Below are positions 34,248-43,799 of a DNA stretch of 64,000 nucleotides, in pieces; the stretch's first letter is position 1, and each line of letters begins with the position of its first letter. The stretch is from Saprospiraceae bacterium (GTDB taxonomy: Bacteria > Bacteroidota > Bacteroidia > Chitinophagales > Saprospiraceae): contig JADJGA010000003.1 in the NCBI GenBank assembly GCA_016708265.1, positions 744,001 through 808,000 of the forward strand. Reading direction: 5' to 3'. The notes below the pieces were generated by a model. It was not told the DNA's origin and did not search any database. It saw only the letters and a program-made list of their open reading frames with translations. A program made the position numbers and the translations under genes.

Positions 34248-36200
34248 ATGAGTTATCTCGAATTCGATAAGACAAAGTTAATAAATCTCTCATTTTCATT
34301 AAATCAGGAATTGCTCAGATCGAACAGGAGCGGTTCCTATTCATCTACAACTCTAATATTCTGTAATACAAGAAAATATCATGGCCTTTTAGTGACACCT
34401 CAACCGATGATCGATGACGAATTGCACGTATTGGTGTCCGGGATTGACCCTACAATCATTCAGCATGATGCAGAATTCCATCTCGGTATTCACAGGTATC
34501 CCGGAGGAAAATATTCTCCGAAAGGGCATAAATATATGCGCGAAATAATAATTGATTCTATCCCCAAGATAGTTTACAGGGTAGGTGGTGTAGTTTTCTC
34601 AATAGAAAGTCTTTTTGCTTCCAGTGCCGACAGAATGCTGATAAAATATACAGTCGAAGAGTGCAATTCCCCGACAACAATAAGACTTCAGCCATTTCTT
34701 GCTTTCAGGCAAAGACACAGACTGAGCAAGGCAAATAATTTTATTGACAAGACATTTAAGCCATCTAATAATGGTGTCAATTTCAAATTGTATCAGGGCT
34801 ATACTCCGGTTCATTTTCAGTTTTCAAAAAATACTGAATATGTGCACACACCGGACTGGTATTACAATATTGAATATGAAAAAGAAAGAAACCGGGGGTA
34901 CGATTTCATGGAGGACCTTTTTGTTCCCGGATTTTTTGAATTCGGCCTCAAAAAAGGAGAAAGCATAATTCTATCCTTAGGAACTGATGAAATAAACCCT
35001 GCAGGATTGTCGAGGATGTTCAATAAAGAAAAAGAACTAAGGAAAAAACGCTTCGATTTTAAAAGTTCACTTGAAAATGCTGCAGATCAGTTCATTCAGA
35101 GACGTGATGGCAAGACTGATATAATTGCCGGATATCCCTGGTTTGGTGTGTGGGGAAGAGATACATTTATTTCATTGCCCGGATTAACTTTGAGTACAGG
35201 CAGATTTGACATTGCCAAAGCTGTTCTGGATACCATGAGCAAAAGACTCAATGGTCCCTTATTCCCGAATGTCGGTACTGACAGTCAGGCTGCATTCAAT
35301 TCCATTGATGCTCCGCTGTGGTATTTCTGGGCCGTTCAGCAATATGCCTATGAAACAGGAAATTTAGAAGCAGTCTGGAAAAGCTATGGTTCAAAAATGC
35401 TGGCAATACTTGAAGGATATAAAAATGGTGCAGAGTACAATATCAAAATGCATGAAAATGGACTGATAAGCGGTGGTATTCAGGGAAAAGCACTAACCTG
35501 GATGGATGCTGTAACTGAGGGCAAAGCAGTTACACCCAGAATAGGTATGCCTGTCGAAATAAATGTGTTGTGGTTCAATGCGATAAGTTTTTATCTTGAG
35601 CTGGCTGAAAAATATGGTAAACAGAAAACCTTGACAGCATGGAAAGAAATACTTGAGAAGATCTCAAAATCATTTACTGAAACTTTCTGGGATGAGAATA
35701 AGGGATATCTCGCTGATTATGTTGATGGTGAATACAAAAACTGGGATATACGGCCAAATATGATCTTTGCTGCTTCTCTCCCCTATAGTCCTGTTTCGGA
35801 CTATATCAAGGCTGCAATAGTGAATAAGGTAAAGGAGGAATTACTGACAGTCAGAGGCCTGAGAACATTGTCTCCAAGCAATCCCGAATATAAGGGAGTA
35901 TATGAAGGAGATCAAAGCACCAGAGATAAAGCTTATCATCAGGGTACAGTATGGCCATGGCTTTTCGGACACTATGCCGAAGCATATCTGAAAATAAGAA
36001 AAAAAAGCGGCATTCATAAAATGGAATGGTATCTTGAGCAATTTGAACAGACTATGTATGAACACGGTATAGGTACAATTTCAGAAATATTCGACGGTGA
36101 TCCCCCTCATACTCCAAGAGGAGCCATATCACAGGCATGGAGTGTAGGTGAAATACTAAGAGTGATGAGTATCATTGAGAAAGTGAAAAGTGAAAAGTGA
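34248..36200 (+). CDS. Glycogen debranching enzyme (amylo-alpha-1,6-glucosidase family)
   Basis: A 650-residue enzyme that removes alpha-1,6 branches of glycogen. The N-terminal beta domain carries NTRKYHGLLVTPQP (about residues 41-54), the family signature. The (alpha/alpha)6 catalytic domain follows from about residue 270, with YPWFGVWGRDTFISLPGLTL, the acidic WMDAVTEGKAVTPR, YHQGTVWPWLFGHYAEAY and the C-terminal SEIFDGDPPHTPRGAISQAWSVGE. Length and motifs are complete. It heads a glycogen cluster with a GT4 enzyme and a GH57 enzyme, an arrangement common in Bacteroidota. The last codons run into a GTGAAAA repeat, so the final residues may vary. Cytoplasmic. Confidence 0.93.
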   Translation: MSYLEFDKTKLINLSFSLNQELLRSNRSGSYSSTTLIFCNTRKYHGLLVTPQPMIDDELHVLVSGIDPTIIQHDAEFHLGIHRYPGGKYSPKGHKYMREIIIDSIPKIVYRVGGVVFSIESLFASSADRMLIKYTVEECNSPTTIRLQPFLAFRQRHRLSKANNFIDKTFKPSNNGVNFKLYQGYTPVHFQFSKNTEYVHTPDWYYNIEYEKERNRGYDFMEDLFVPGFFEFGLKKGESIILSLGTDEINPAGLSRMFNKEKELRKKRFDFKSSLENAADQFIQRRDGKTDIIAGYPWFGVWGRDTFISLPGLTLSTGRFDIAKAVLDTMSKRLNGPLFPNVGTDSQAAFNSIDAPLWYFWAVQQYAYETGNLEAVWKSYGSKMLAILEGYKNGAEYNIKMHENGLISGGIQGKALTWMDAVTEGKAVTPRIGMPVEINVLWFNAISFYLELAEKYGKQKTLTAWKEILEKISKSFTETFWDENKGYLADYVDGEYKNWDIRPNMIFAASLPYSPVSDYIKAAIVNKVKEELLTVRGLRTLSPSNPEYKGVYEGDQSTRDKAYHQGTVWPWLFGHYAEAYLKIRKKSGIHKMEWYLEQFEQTMYEHGIGTISEIFDGDPPHTPRGAISQAWSVGEILRVMSIIEKVKSEK

Positions 36201-36367
36201 AAAGTGAATAATTGAAAATTGAAAATTTTGAGGCAAGTTGCAACAGTAGGCAATACAGTGAAGAGTGAAAAGTGAAGAGTGAAAAGTGAAAAGTGAAAAG
36301 TGAAAAGTGAAGAGTGAAGAGTGAAAAGTGAAGAGTGAAAAGTGAAGAGTGAAAAGTGAAGAGTGAT
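36178..36367 (+). repeat. Seven-base tandem repeat GTGAARA
   Basis: Three units at the very end of the debranching-enzyme frame (36180-36206) and about 15 more from 36258 to 36367 with units GTGAAAA and GTGAAGA. The stretch from 36368 to 36606 is AT-rich, has further GAAGACTGAAAA words, and shows no gene. Confidence 0.85.
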
Positions 36368-36606
36368 AAGGTAGTAGACAACTGCAGGCAGAACTTACTG
36401 CTCAGTCATAAGTCGGGATTAAGTATACTTAAAACTGAAGACTGAAAATCTGCTGGGTTTTAACTTATAAATGATAGCTGATAATTGAAAAAATTTAGAA
36501 AAAAATAGTTTGCATGCTGATGAAACAGGAAAAATTTTATTTAAAATCCTGAAATCATCGGGAAGAATTAAAACACTGATCACAGATCACTGAAAAACTG
36601 AAAAAT

Positions 36607-37890
36607 ATGAAAGTATTGATGTTCGGTTGGGAATTTCCGCCACATATCGCAGGAGGACTGGGCACTGCATGTTATGGCCTCGTAAAGGGTCTGATGAAAA
36701 GATCAGTCGATGTGACATTTGTAGTTCCAAAAGCCTTTGGTGATGAGGATAAGGATGTCAGGATCATAAATGCCAGCGATGTGACACTGAATATTTTCGA
36801 TAAACATTTTATTGATTTTCAGAAGAATCTTAAATATATGGAGATCAATTCAAGGTTGATACCATATCAGACTCCCGAAGAGTATTTCAGATTGCTGAAT
36901 GCAGAGGAAAAAAGCACAACCGAAGAAAATACATCGGTATTTTCAGCTTCCTATAAATTTGCTGGTGCTTATGGAAAAAATATCCTGGAAGAAGTTCAGC
37001 GATATGCCATGATAGCTGCAGAAATAGCAAACAAAGAACAATTTGATATCATTCATGCTCATGACTGGCTGACTTATGAAGCCGGAATTGCAGCAAAGAA
37101 AATAAGCGGGAAACCCCTGGTAGTGCATATACATGCCACTGAATTTGACAGGTCGGGAGAAAATGTAAATCAGATGGTATATGATATTGAGAGAAAAGGC
37201 ATGGTAGCAGCCGACCGTGTAATTGCGGTCAGTCACCTTACCAGAAATATAGTTATAGACAGATATGGGATTGATCCTGAAAAAGTCAAAGTGGTGCATA
37301 ATGCAGTTGAACCGGTTGAAAAAATGGATTTCTCGGAAGAGAAAAAAACTGTTGATGAAAAAATCGTAACATTTTTAGGAAGGATAACCTTCCAAAAAGG
37401 TCCGGAATATTTTGTCGAAGCATCAAATAAAGTGATGCAAAAAGACGGTAATGTCAGGTTTGTGATGGCCGGATCTGGAGATATGCTCGAAAAAATGGTT
37501 AAGAGGGTTGCCAAAGTCAGAATGGGAAATAAGTTTCACTTTACGGGTTTTCTTAAAGGCGATGATGTTGACAGGATGTTCGTATTGAGTGATGTCTATG
37601 TGATGCCCAGTGTCTCTGAACCTTTCGGTATCTCTCCGCTGGAAGCAATGAGATCAAATGTCCCAGTTATTATATCAAAGCAATCCGGGGTAGCTGAAGT
37701 TCTTAAATTCGCATTGAAAGTAGATTTCTGGGATGTGGATGCGATGGCAGATTATATTCATGCTCTGCTGCATTATGAGGGATTATCCAGGATGTTTATT
37801 AAATATGGTAAAGAAGAAGTTGATAATCTGAAGTGGGAAAATGCGGCAGTAAAAATTTCAGATATATATGAAAATACGTGTAGCATGTAA
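36607..37890 (+). CDS. GT4-family glycosyltransferase of the glycogen cluster
   Basis: A 427-residue GT-B glycosyltransferase. The N-terminal domain starts MKVLMFGWEFPPHIAGGLGTACYGLVKGL with the Gly-rich loop typical of glycogen/starch synthase-like enzymes. HAHDWLTYEAGIAA and VVHIHATEFDR follow. The C-terminal domain has FLGRITFQKGPEYFVEA, VRFVMAGSGDM and the E-x7-E motif in EPFGISPLEAMRSNVPVI. It transfers a glucosyl unit from a nucleotide sugar, probably to an alpha-glucan, given its place between the debranching enzyme and a GH57 enzyme. The reaction is inferred from context. Cytoplasmic. Confidence 0.88.
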   Translation: MKVLMFGWEFPPHIAGGLGTACYGLVKGLMKRSVDVTFVVPKAFGDEDKDVRIINASDVTLNIFDKHFIDFQKNLKYMEINSRLIPYQTPEEYFRLLNAEEKSTTEENTSVFSASYKFAGAYGKNILEEVQRYAMIAAEIANKEQFDIIHAHDWLTYEAGIAAKKISGKPLVVHIHATEFDRSGENVNQMVYDIERKGMVAADRVIAVSHLTRNIVIDRYGIDPEKVKVVHNAVEPVEKMDFSEEKKTVDEKIVTFLGRITFQKGPEYFVEASNKVMQKDGNVRFVMAGSGDMLEKMVKRVAKVRMGNKFHFTGFLKGDDVDRMFVLSDVYVMPSVSEPFGISPLEAMRSNVPVIISKQSGVAEVLKFALKVDFWDVDAMADYIHALLHYEGLSRMFIKYGKEEVDNLKWENAAVKISDIYENTCSM

Positions 37891-37960
37891 GGTTTATGAA
37901 GGTTAAATTGTTTATGAGGTTTATAAAGTTTAGAAAGTTTAGAATGTTTAGAAGTAATAG
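37888..37960 (-). repeat. Degenerate GTTTATAAAG / GTTTAGAAA tandem repeat
   Basis: Words of 9-10 bases (GGTTTATGAAG, TTTATGAGG, TTTATAAAG, TTTAGAAAG) from the stop codon of the glycosyltransferase onwards. It is the opposite-strand version of the array at about 21356-21430. Confidence 0.65.
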
Positions 37961-38060
37961 TCAAACTGCAAATGATAATTTACGATCATACCTTTTCACC
38001 TTTCAGCCTAAAACTTTGCAACCATAAAAATAATTAAAAATAAATTAAAAAAATAGTGAT

Positions 38061-39263
38061 ATGAAATCCATTTGCTTATTTTTTCAGGTACATCAGCCAT
38101 ACAGATTGAGAAGATTCAGATTTTTTGATATCGGAAAAGAACCTGAATATTTTGATGATTTTCAGAATAATTATATATTGAAGAGAGTAGCAGAAAAATG
38201 CTATCTTCCTATGAATAAGCTGCTCCTGGATCTTATAAAAGAATTCGGTTCACAGTTCAGGGTAAGTTTTTCAATTTCAGGTACTGCTATTGATCAGTTT
38301 GAGGAATACTATCCCGAAGTACTGGACAGCTTTAAGAAGCTTGCTAAAACCGGATCAGTAGAATTCCTTGCCGAGACAAACTCGCACTCACTGGCTTCAC
38401 TGAAGAATAAGGAGGAATTTTTTGCTCAGGTTAGTGCACACAAAGACAAAATCACAAAACTGTTTGGCAAAGCTCCGAAAGTATTCAGAAATACTGAAAT
38501 GATCTATTCCGATGAGATCGGGGCAATGGTAGCAGAAATGGGTTTCAGCGGGATGCTGACCGAAGGAGCCAAACATGTACTGGGCTGGAAATCTCCCAAT
38601 TTCCTGTATACCAATGCTATCAATCCCAAACTGAAAATAATGCTGAGGAATTTCAGACTCAGTGACGATATTGCGTTCAGATTTTCAGAAAAAGGATGGA
38701 GTGAATGGCCACTTACCGTAGAAAAATTTGTAGGATGGATGAAAGACCTGGGAAAAGATGAACAGGTGATCAATCTTTTCATGGATTATGAAACCTTTGG
38801 TGAACATCAGTGGGTTGATACCGGAATATTTGATTTCATGAAGGCACTTCCGGCAGAAGTATTCAAAAATTCGGATTTCACTTTCAATACTCCCGGAGAA
38901 ATTATCGAAAAATACCAGCCAATATCAAAAATACATGTGCCCTATCCTATTTCATGGGCAGATGAAGAAAGAGACCTGACTGCATGGCTTGGGAATGAAC
39001 TACAGGACGATGCTTTTGACAAATTATTTGAACTCGAACCACTTGTGAAAAAGTGTACTGATAAATCCATCAAAGAAAACTGGAGACACCTTCAGACAAG
39101 TGATCATTTCTACTACATGTGTACAAAATGGTTCTCGGACGGTGAGGTCCACAAGTATTTCAATCCCTATGGCTCACCATATGATGCATATATCAACTAC
39201 ATGAATGTACTTTCTGATTTTGAGATAAGGGTGAAAAAATGCTCAGGGAAAAAGGGCAAATAG
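38061..39263 (+). CDS. Glycoside hydrolase family 57 alpha-glucan enzyme
   Basis: A 400-residue GH57 enzyme. The family motifs occur in order: FFQVHQPYRL (about residues 7-16), FSISGTAIDQFEEY, SVEFLAETNSHSLASL, KVFRNTEMIYSDEIG (region of the catalytic Glu) and LFMDYETFGEHQW (region of the catalytic Asp). GH57 enzymes act on alpha-1,4 or alpha-1,6 glucans as amylase, 4-alpha-glucanotransferase or branching enzyme; the length and position suggest an intracellular amylase or transferase for glycogen. It follows the GT4 gene on the same strand with the array at 37888-37960 between them. The exact reaction is not readable from sequence. Confidence 0.9.
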   Translation: MKSICLFFQVHQPYRLRRFRFFDIGKEPEYFDDFQNNYILKRVAEKCYLPMNKLLLDLIKEFGSQFRVSFSISGTAIDQFEEYYPEVLDSFKKLAKTGSVEFLAETNSHSLASLKNKEEFFAQVSAHKDKITKLFGKAPKVFRNTEMIYSDEIGAMVAEMGFSGMLTEGAKHVLGWKSPNFLYTNAINPKLKIMLRNFRLSDDIAFRFSEKGWSEWPLTVEKFVGWMKDLGKDEQVINLFMDYETFGEHQWVDTGIFDFMKALPAEVFKNSDFTFNTPGEIIEKYQPISKIHVPYPISWADEERDLTAWLGNELQDDAFDKLFELEPLVKKCTDKSIKENWRHLQTSDHFYYMCTKWFSDGEVHKYFNPYGSPYDAYINYMNVLSDFEIRVKKCSGKKGK

Positions 39264-39440
39264 AATAACCGGAACCTAAGTTTTTTAAGAAATCGTGGGA
39301 TTAAAAAGAGAAAAAATCCATTTACTGCCGATCGTAGCGGTAATGCTTAATGAGTCATTTTATCCTGCAGCCGTGACGCAAAAAACTAATCCAAAATGTA
39401 CTTTTAAGACCTGATGAAAAAACTTACCAGGTTTTGAAAA

Positions 39441-39735
39441 CCCCTTGATCGTCACGGTTTGCAACCGTGACGCACTACGCTTTTCCAAAATACAATTTTC
39501 CATCACTTACATTGATTATCAAATACAAATGTAAATAAATTCTCCTGGCAAATGCAATTTTTATTCTGAATTTTTATGTATCAAGTTTGCAGCAAGAGGA
39601 CAGAGCTTGTGCCGCATCTGCGGTAAGTCCTTTGGTGCGGAGACTGCTCCGTGATAAAGATCTTATCGGTACCATTTAAAACCTTCCAACCCTTCTACCT
39701 TCCTACCTTCCAACCCTTTTACCCTCCAACCGTCA
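39441..39735 (-). repeat. Family 1 structured repeat, copy 3
   Basis: CCCCTTGATCG, perfect palindrome TCACGGTTTGCAACCGTGA, CGCACTACGC, AT spacer, GCAGCAAGAGGAC, CCGCATCTGCGG, then a pyrimidine tail. It lies directly 3' of the T9SS gene at 39742. The bases before it (39264-39440) hold only a weak family 2-like piece (GTAATGCTTAATG ... CCGTGACGCAAA). Confidence 0.8.
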
Positions 39736-39741
39736 TACCCA

Positions 39742-41568
39742 CTATTCCATCTTCACCACCTTCTCAGTTTTCATTATTTTATGCCCATCCATAAATACAC
39801 AAAAATAAAACCCCGAAGATAGTTGAGACAAATCTACAACGTTCTGCCCGTAGTATAGCCTTTGTGATAAAACCTGCCTGCCTGAAATATCAGTTATTTT
39901 TATGTGCCCATTTTCAGGAATATATTCTCCGAGTGTCACCTGCAGGATATCCTCTATTGGATTTGGGTACAGACTTATATCTATTGCTTTATCCTCAGCA
40001 GGTTCATCAGATGCACTTGTACTGATATTTATATTCCTGCATATTGTATTGTTGCTGTTTTCATTGCTTACTGTAAGGCAAACATTATAGCTTCCATTTT
40101 TCGGAAACCTGTGGTATGGATACCTCTCTTCGACCACAGGACTACCATCACCGAAATCCCACCTCCACAGCTCCGGCCTGAAATATGACAGATCTGTAAA
40201 TTTGATAAGCAGATGATCGAGAGTATCAGCCTCATAGCGGAATTTTGCAACCGGATCATTGTCGAGACCGAGAGTATCGCAGGGAGAGTTGTCGAGTGGA
40301 CCTGTACGATAGTTTGGGAAATTTGGAATGCCACGAGTTATCCCTGTTGGCATTATCAGTGAATGCTGTTTGACAACACAACTCTCACCTTCATGATATG
40401 GATGGTGTATTACACTCATCATGCGCGTACTGGCAGAACTTGGTGAAATATATATTCTTCCATCAGGTCCAAGTCCTAAAGCACAAAAATTAACAGAATA
40501 ACCAAGAGGGGCTATGGTGTCAAATGGAAAGTAGTATTTATACCCATCATAAGTAGCCACCTTAGTTTCACTTGCCAAAACATCTTCTTGTTTCAAATCG
40601 TACTGATAAATAAAATCCCTGTTGCACATAAACAAATATCTACTGTCATGAGAAAATGATATTCCAAAACCTAATCTGTAATTTGAAAGGTCAACATATT
40701 TTAATGCCGGATTGTATATCTTTCCTGTGCATCTGTCGAATTTAGCAATAAAATGCTGACCTCCAGTTGAATTGAAGTTTCTGCTCACAAACCAACTAAG
40801 CCATTCCCCGTCAGGAGATCCATATATTTGCCCTATACCTTCTAAACCAGTTAAATCTGTTTCCTGTCTTCCCTGGTAATGTATTCCATCTGGATCTATT
40901 AGCCAAATATGGAGTGTATTTCCTGCTTTACGAGGAGCTATCAGCCACCAGTCCCTGCCATTACCATGTGATATTGCAGTTATACTGCCTGATAGTGAAT
41001 CCTTAAGCATAACTATATCTTTTTTCAGAATTTTTCCCAGTTTGTCATCATCACTCACTTCAAACATAGCATAACTGATCTGGTATTGAACAAAAAATGG
41101 TTCATATCTGCCGAAAGTTGTATAAAAGGTATAAAATCGATTACTATTACCAGGAACAGGCATTATAATAGCCCCCTGAATTGTTAATAATCCTGATGGA
41201 ATAGCTAAATTCATATCTCCATCATTACAATACTCCCAATCATCACTATAATTGATTGTATCTTCAATTGGGTCATCAAACTGATTATATATAACCTGTC
41301 CATTTGTAAATGCAAGTATTTTTCCCTCACTATTACATAAACTCGAATTAGTAAATGAAAAATCTAAAAATCTATCTGGGGCATAATAAATCTTTGGAGG
41401 ATCATAATTGAAATCTATATTTGAAGCCCCTCTGGTAGTATCTGATGCCCGATCGGGAAGAATTACGTCATAAGGTTCTTGCCCAAATAGCCATATATGA
41501 TCCTCCTTCTGGCAAAAAGCAAATATTCTTAAAAATAAAATTATGATAATCACTAAAATTCTTAACAT
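39742..41568 (-). CDS. Secreted PKD-domain protein with T9SS sorting tail
   Basis: A 608-residue exported protein. Signal: MLRILVIIIILFLRIFAFC. The long N-terminal region begins DHIWLFGQEPYDV and includes IYISPSSASTRMM and GIPNFPNYR; the same plan occurs in 58382-59908 (YKWLFGCN, IYIVSSGTNTC, CIPNFPHFR), so the two are paralogues of a propeller-like family. A PKD domain follows at about residues 445-520 (FTDLSYFRPELWRWDFGDGS, NGSYNVCLTVSN). The tail (SLYPNPIEDILQVTL, SSGFYFCVF) is a type A sorting domain. It is flanked by family 1 repeats on both sides and a hairpin just 5'. Surface or extracellular, function unknown. Confidence 0.8.
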   Translation of the reverse strand: MLRILVIIIILFLRIFAFCQKEDHIWLFGQEPYDVILPDRASDTTRGASNIDFNYDPPKIYYAPDRFLDFSFTNSSLCNSEGKILAFTNGQVIYNQFDDPIEDTINYSDDWEYCNDGDMNLAIPSGLLTIQGAIIMPVPGNSNRFYTFYTTFGRYEPFFVQYQISYAMFEVSDDDKLGKILKKDIVMLKDSLSGSITAISHGNGRDWWLIAPRKAGNTLHIWLIDPDGIHYQGRQETDLTGLEGIGQIYGSPDGEWLSWFVSRNFNSTGGQHFIAKFDRCTGKIYNPALKYVDLSNYRLGFGISFSHDSRYLFMCNRDFIYQYDLKQEDVLASETKVATYDGYKYYFPFDTIAPLGYSVNFCALGLGPDGRIYISPSSASTRMMSVIHHPYHEGESCVVKQHSLIMPTGITRGIPNFPNYRTGPLDNSPCDTLGLDNDPVAKFRYEADTLDHLLIKFTDLSYFRPELWRWDFGDGSPVVEERYPYHRFPKNGSYNVCLTVSNENSNNTICRNINISTSASDEPAEDKAIDISLYPNPIEDILQVTLGEYIPENGHIKITDISGRQVLSQRLYYGQNVVDLSQLSSGFYFCVFMDGHKIMKTEKVVKME

Positions 41569-41586
41569 AAAATAGTTTTTTAAAAA

Positions 41587-41612
41587 CTCAGACCTGTCAA
41601 AAAAAGTTAAAC
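41587..41612 (-). terminator. Hairpin 5' of the PKD T9SS gene
   Basis: CTCAGACCTGT pairs with ACAGGCCTGAG (one mismatch), A-rich on the gene side so a T-run on the minus strand. It lies about 19 bases before the ATG at 41568, with no gene left upstream for it to terminate. Confidence 0.55.
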
Positions 41613-41682
41613 AGGCCTGAGTAAATGATTAAATTTCATCATTTGATCAAAATAAGCTTAGTAGAAGAAACGATTCTTTTTA

Positions 41683-42045
41683 CTTGATCGTCACGGTTTA
41701 AAACTGTGACGCACTACGCTTTTCCAAAATAAAATTTTCCATCACTTACATTGATTATCAAATACAAATGTAAATAAATTCTCCTGGCAAATGCAATTTT
41801 TATTCTGAATTTTTATGTATCAAGTTTGCAGCAAGAGGACAGAGCCTGTGCCGCATCTGCGGTAAGTCCTTTGCTGCGGAGAATGCTCTGTGATAAATCC
41901 CGAACAATTGTCGGGACTGACCTCTTATCACAATGGCACTGCATTCCTTTGCTGCAAAGTACCGCTCCGTGATAAAGATCTTATCGGTACCATTTAAAAC
42001 CATCCAACCCTGATACCTTTCTATCTTAGTAAATCGTAATTCGTA
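41683..42045 (-). repeat. Family 1 structured repeat, copy 4 (longest)
   Basis: CTTGATCG, a decayed palindrome (TCACGGTTTAAAACTGTGA), CGCACTACGC, then the GCAGCAAGAGGAC / CCGCATCTGCGG block. The CTGCTCCGTGATAAAG end occurs twice because an extra piece (about 41881-41965, with GACCTCTTATCACAATG) is inserted. It lies directly 3' of the T9SS gene at 42069 and matches the sequence around copy 1, including the AATTCGTAATTC words before the stop codon. Confidence 0.75.
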
Positions 42046-42068
42046 ATTGAAAATTCGTAATTCAAAAC

Positions 42069-43679
42069 CTACCTTCCCTTCACAAACTTCCCACTCCGCA
42101 TTCTCCCCCCATCATCAACCCTCGACACAATATAAACCCCGGGGCTGAAATCATGCAACTGCACTATATAGGTATGATCTTTCAGATTGCCCGACCATTT
42201 TCTGATTGCGTTGCCTTTGATATCAGCAATTGTATATTTTGATTCTCCGCCTTTGTCATCATAAATAAATAGGACATCTGAAGATGGATTGGGATAGATG
42301 AGAAGTTCATTTTGTGATGTTTCTTCTGTGACACTCACTGTATCACCATTCTGACAGCCGGGTACGAGGCAGCCGTACTGATCGACCTTGAGGAGCCAGG
42401 TTGGAGCCCAACCTATGGAATCATCTGGCATAGGTGCAAATCTGAGAGTGCCATACATATAATATCCTCCATCAGGAGAATATATGATATCATTGAGTTC
42501 ATGATTTGGTGATTGTTCCGGATTGCTGACCAGGCTATATGACCTTAACCACTGTCTTTCTCCATCTTCATTTATTTTTTCCAGTATGCCTACTGTCATC
42601 AAGGCTATTCCGTTTTGCCACAATGAATCTATTTCTTTTTCTGTCAGGTTGTAGGCATAATTCACCTGGTATCCTGCTAGTAAATATCCATCTTGCTGCT
42701 GTGTCTCAATGATATTTGTTGATTTATAGTAATAGTCAATTTCAAAATCCAGACTCCAGGGTTTTTCCCAAATTTGTACAAAGTTTTTATTAAGTTTAAA
42801 TACTCGTAGTCTTATTTTAGGATAAAAGTTATTTGGATCGGTTTTTTGATAGTGTTTACCATAATGAGAAGTGCATATATATTCCCCAAGCTTTGTCTTA
42901 AATAATTTAAATATAGGACCTCTCATACTATCAGTCCTGTGAACAATTTTAAAATTGCCTGCTAGATCAACCTCATAAATTATTCCTTCGATATTTCTCT
43001 TTATATATTGTCCAATTATGAAGGGAGGATCTAAATATCCTGTACCCACTAAAAAACTGCTTCCTGTCCAATGCAAAAATGTCGGACTGTCAGATATATC
43101 TTTCTTGCCGAATATCACATATTTTACACTATCTGTTTTGATGTTTATAATACATATCTGAGAATCTGCATATTGTGAATTCAGTGATTCCTGAATGGTC
43201 AATAAGACGGCATATATGCTATCATTTATTTTGATCATGTCATGTAAAAATGCTGTGTCATCAGTTTGACTTATAAAAGGAATTTTTTTTAATATTTCTC
43301 CAGTCCCTATTCTATAAATCATCAGGTAACCGTTGGCATTTTTATTGCCATTACTATCAATACAAACCAATAAGGAGTCATTTTGAACAAAAGCATTATT
43401 AGTTTGATTATAAACATTTAAGCGCTGAGGCTCTATATCAATATATCTTTTAAGGAAATTTCCATTTAAGTCAATTTTCGACATAAATACAGCATAGTAG
43501 TCAAAAGTATCATGATCCACACCATTGCCTAAACATAGTAAGGTATCATGAAATAAAATAATCGGCCCTGACTGGTTTATATGTTTCATTATATCAATAC
43601 CTTTATTGAATGTCGTTTGTGATACCAGGAAAATATTTATACTAAAAAATAAAATAAATAACAGAAATAAATTTTTCAT
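42069..43679 (-). CDS. T9SS sorting-domain protein (intact paralogue of 22266-23877)
   Basis: A 536-residue exported protein with the same signal peptide (MKNLFLLFILFFSINIFLVSQ), body and tail as the split gene at 22266-23877. The body has GPIILFHDTLLCLGNGVDHDTFDYYAVF, FLHWTGSSFLVGTGYLDPP and IWEKPWSLDFEIDYYYKS. The tail (IYPNPSSDVLFIYD, DFSPGVYIVSRVDDGGRMRSGKF) is a type A sorting domain. It has no named domain. It shows what the other copy should look like without its frameshift. The duplication extends into the 3' repeat and the 5' hairpin. Surface or extracellular location inferred. Confidence 0.82.
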   Translation of the reverse strand: MKNLFLLFILFFSINIFLVSQTTFNKGIDIMKHINQSGPIILFHDTLLCLGNGVDHDTFDYYAVFMSKIDLNGNFLKRYIDIEPQRLNVYNQTNNAFVQNDSLLVCIDSNGNKNANGYLMIYRIGTGEILKKIPFISQTDDTAFLHDMIKINDSIYAVLLTIQESLNSQYADSQICIINIKTDSVKYVIFGKKDISDSPTFLHWTGSSFLVGTGYLDPPFIIGQYIKRNIEGIIYEVDLAGNFKIVHRTDSMRGPIFKLFKTKLGEYICTSHYGKHYQKTDPNNFYPKIRLRVFKLNKNFVQIWEKPWSLDFEIDYYYKSTNIIETQQQDGYLLAGYQVNYAYNLTEKEIDSLWQNGIALMTVGILEKINEDGERQWLRSYSLVSNPEQSPNHELNDIIYSPDGGYYMYGTLRFAPMPDDSIGWAPTWLLKVDQYGCLVPGCQNGDTVSVTEETSQNELLIYPNPSSDVLFIYDDKGGESKYTIADIKGNAIRKWSGNLKDHTYIVQLHDFSPGVYIVSRVDDGGRMRSGKFVKGR

Positions 43680-43697
43680 AGTTTTGATGGTAAAAAA

Positions 43698-43727
43698 CAG
43701 GCTCTGCCTGATTAATGACAGAGCCTG
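43698..43727 (-). terminator. Hairpin with T-run 5' of the 42069-43679 gene
   Basis: CAGGCTCTG pairs with CAGAGCCTG; T-run on the minus strand. Near-identical to 23890-23924, with 18 bases to the ATG at 43679. Confidence 0.75.
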
Positions 43728-43738
43728 AAATTAAATAA

Positions 43739-43799
43739 TTATTCCACTATAAGTTTTCCACTATATACTTTTCCTGATCTGTCAGTAGCATGATACATG
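43739..43799 (-). pseudogene. Last ~19 codons of a T9SS protein
   Basis: It reads YHATDRSGKVYSGKLIVE-stop, nearly identical to the C-terminus of the gene at 23937-25253. Homology stops at about 43798, exactly where family 1 copy 5 begins. The rest of the gene is gone. Confidence 0.8.

Noticed and set aside
36178..36367. Possible CRISPR array
   Set aside because: Units are 7 bases with no spacers and there are no cas genes in the window.
36172..36381. A 69-codon minus-strand frame of repeated LFTFHFS/SLFTLHF
   Set aside because: It is only the translation of the GTGAARA tandem repeat, with no start context and no family.
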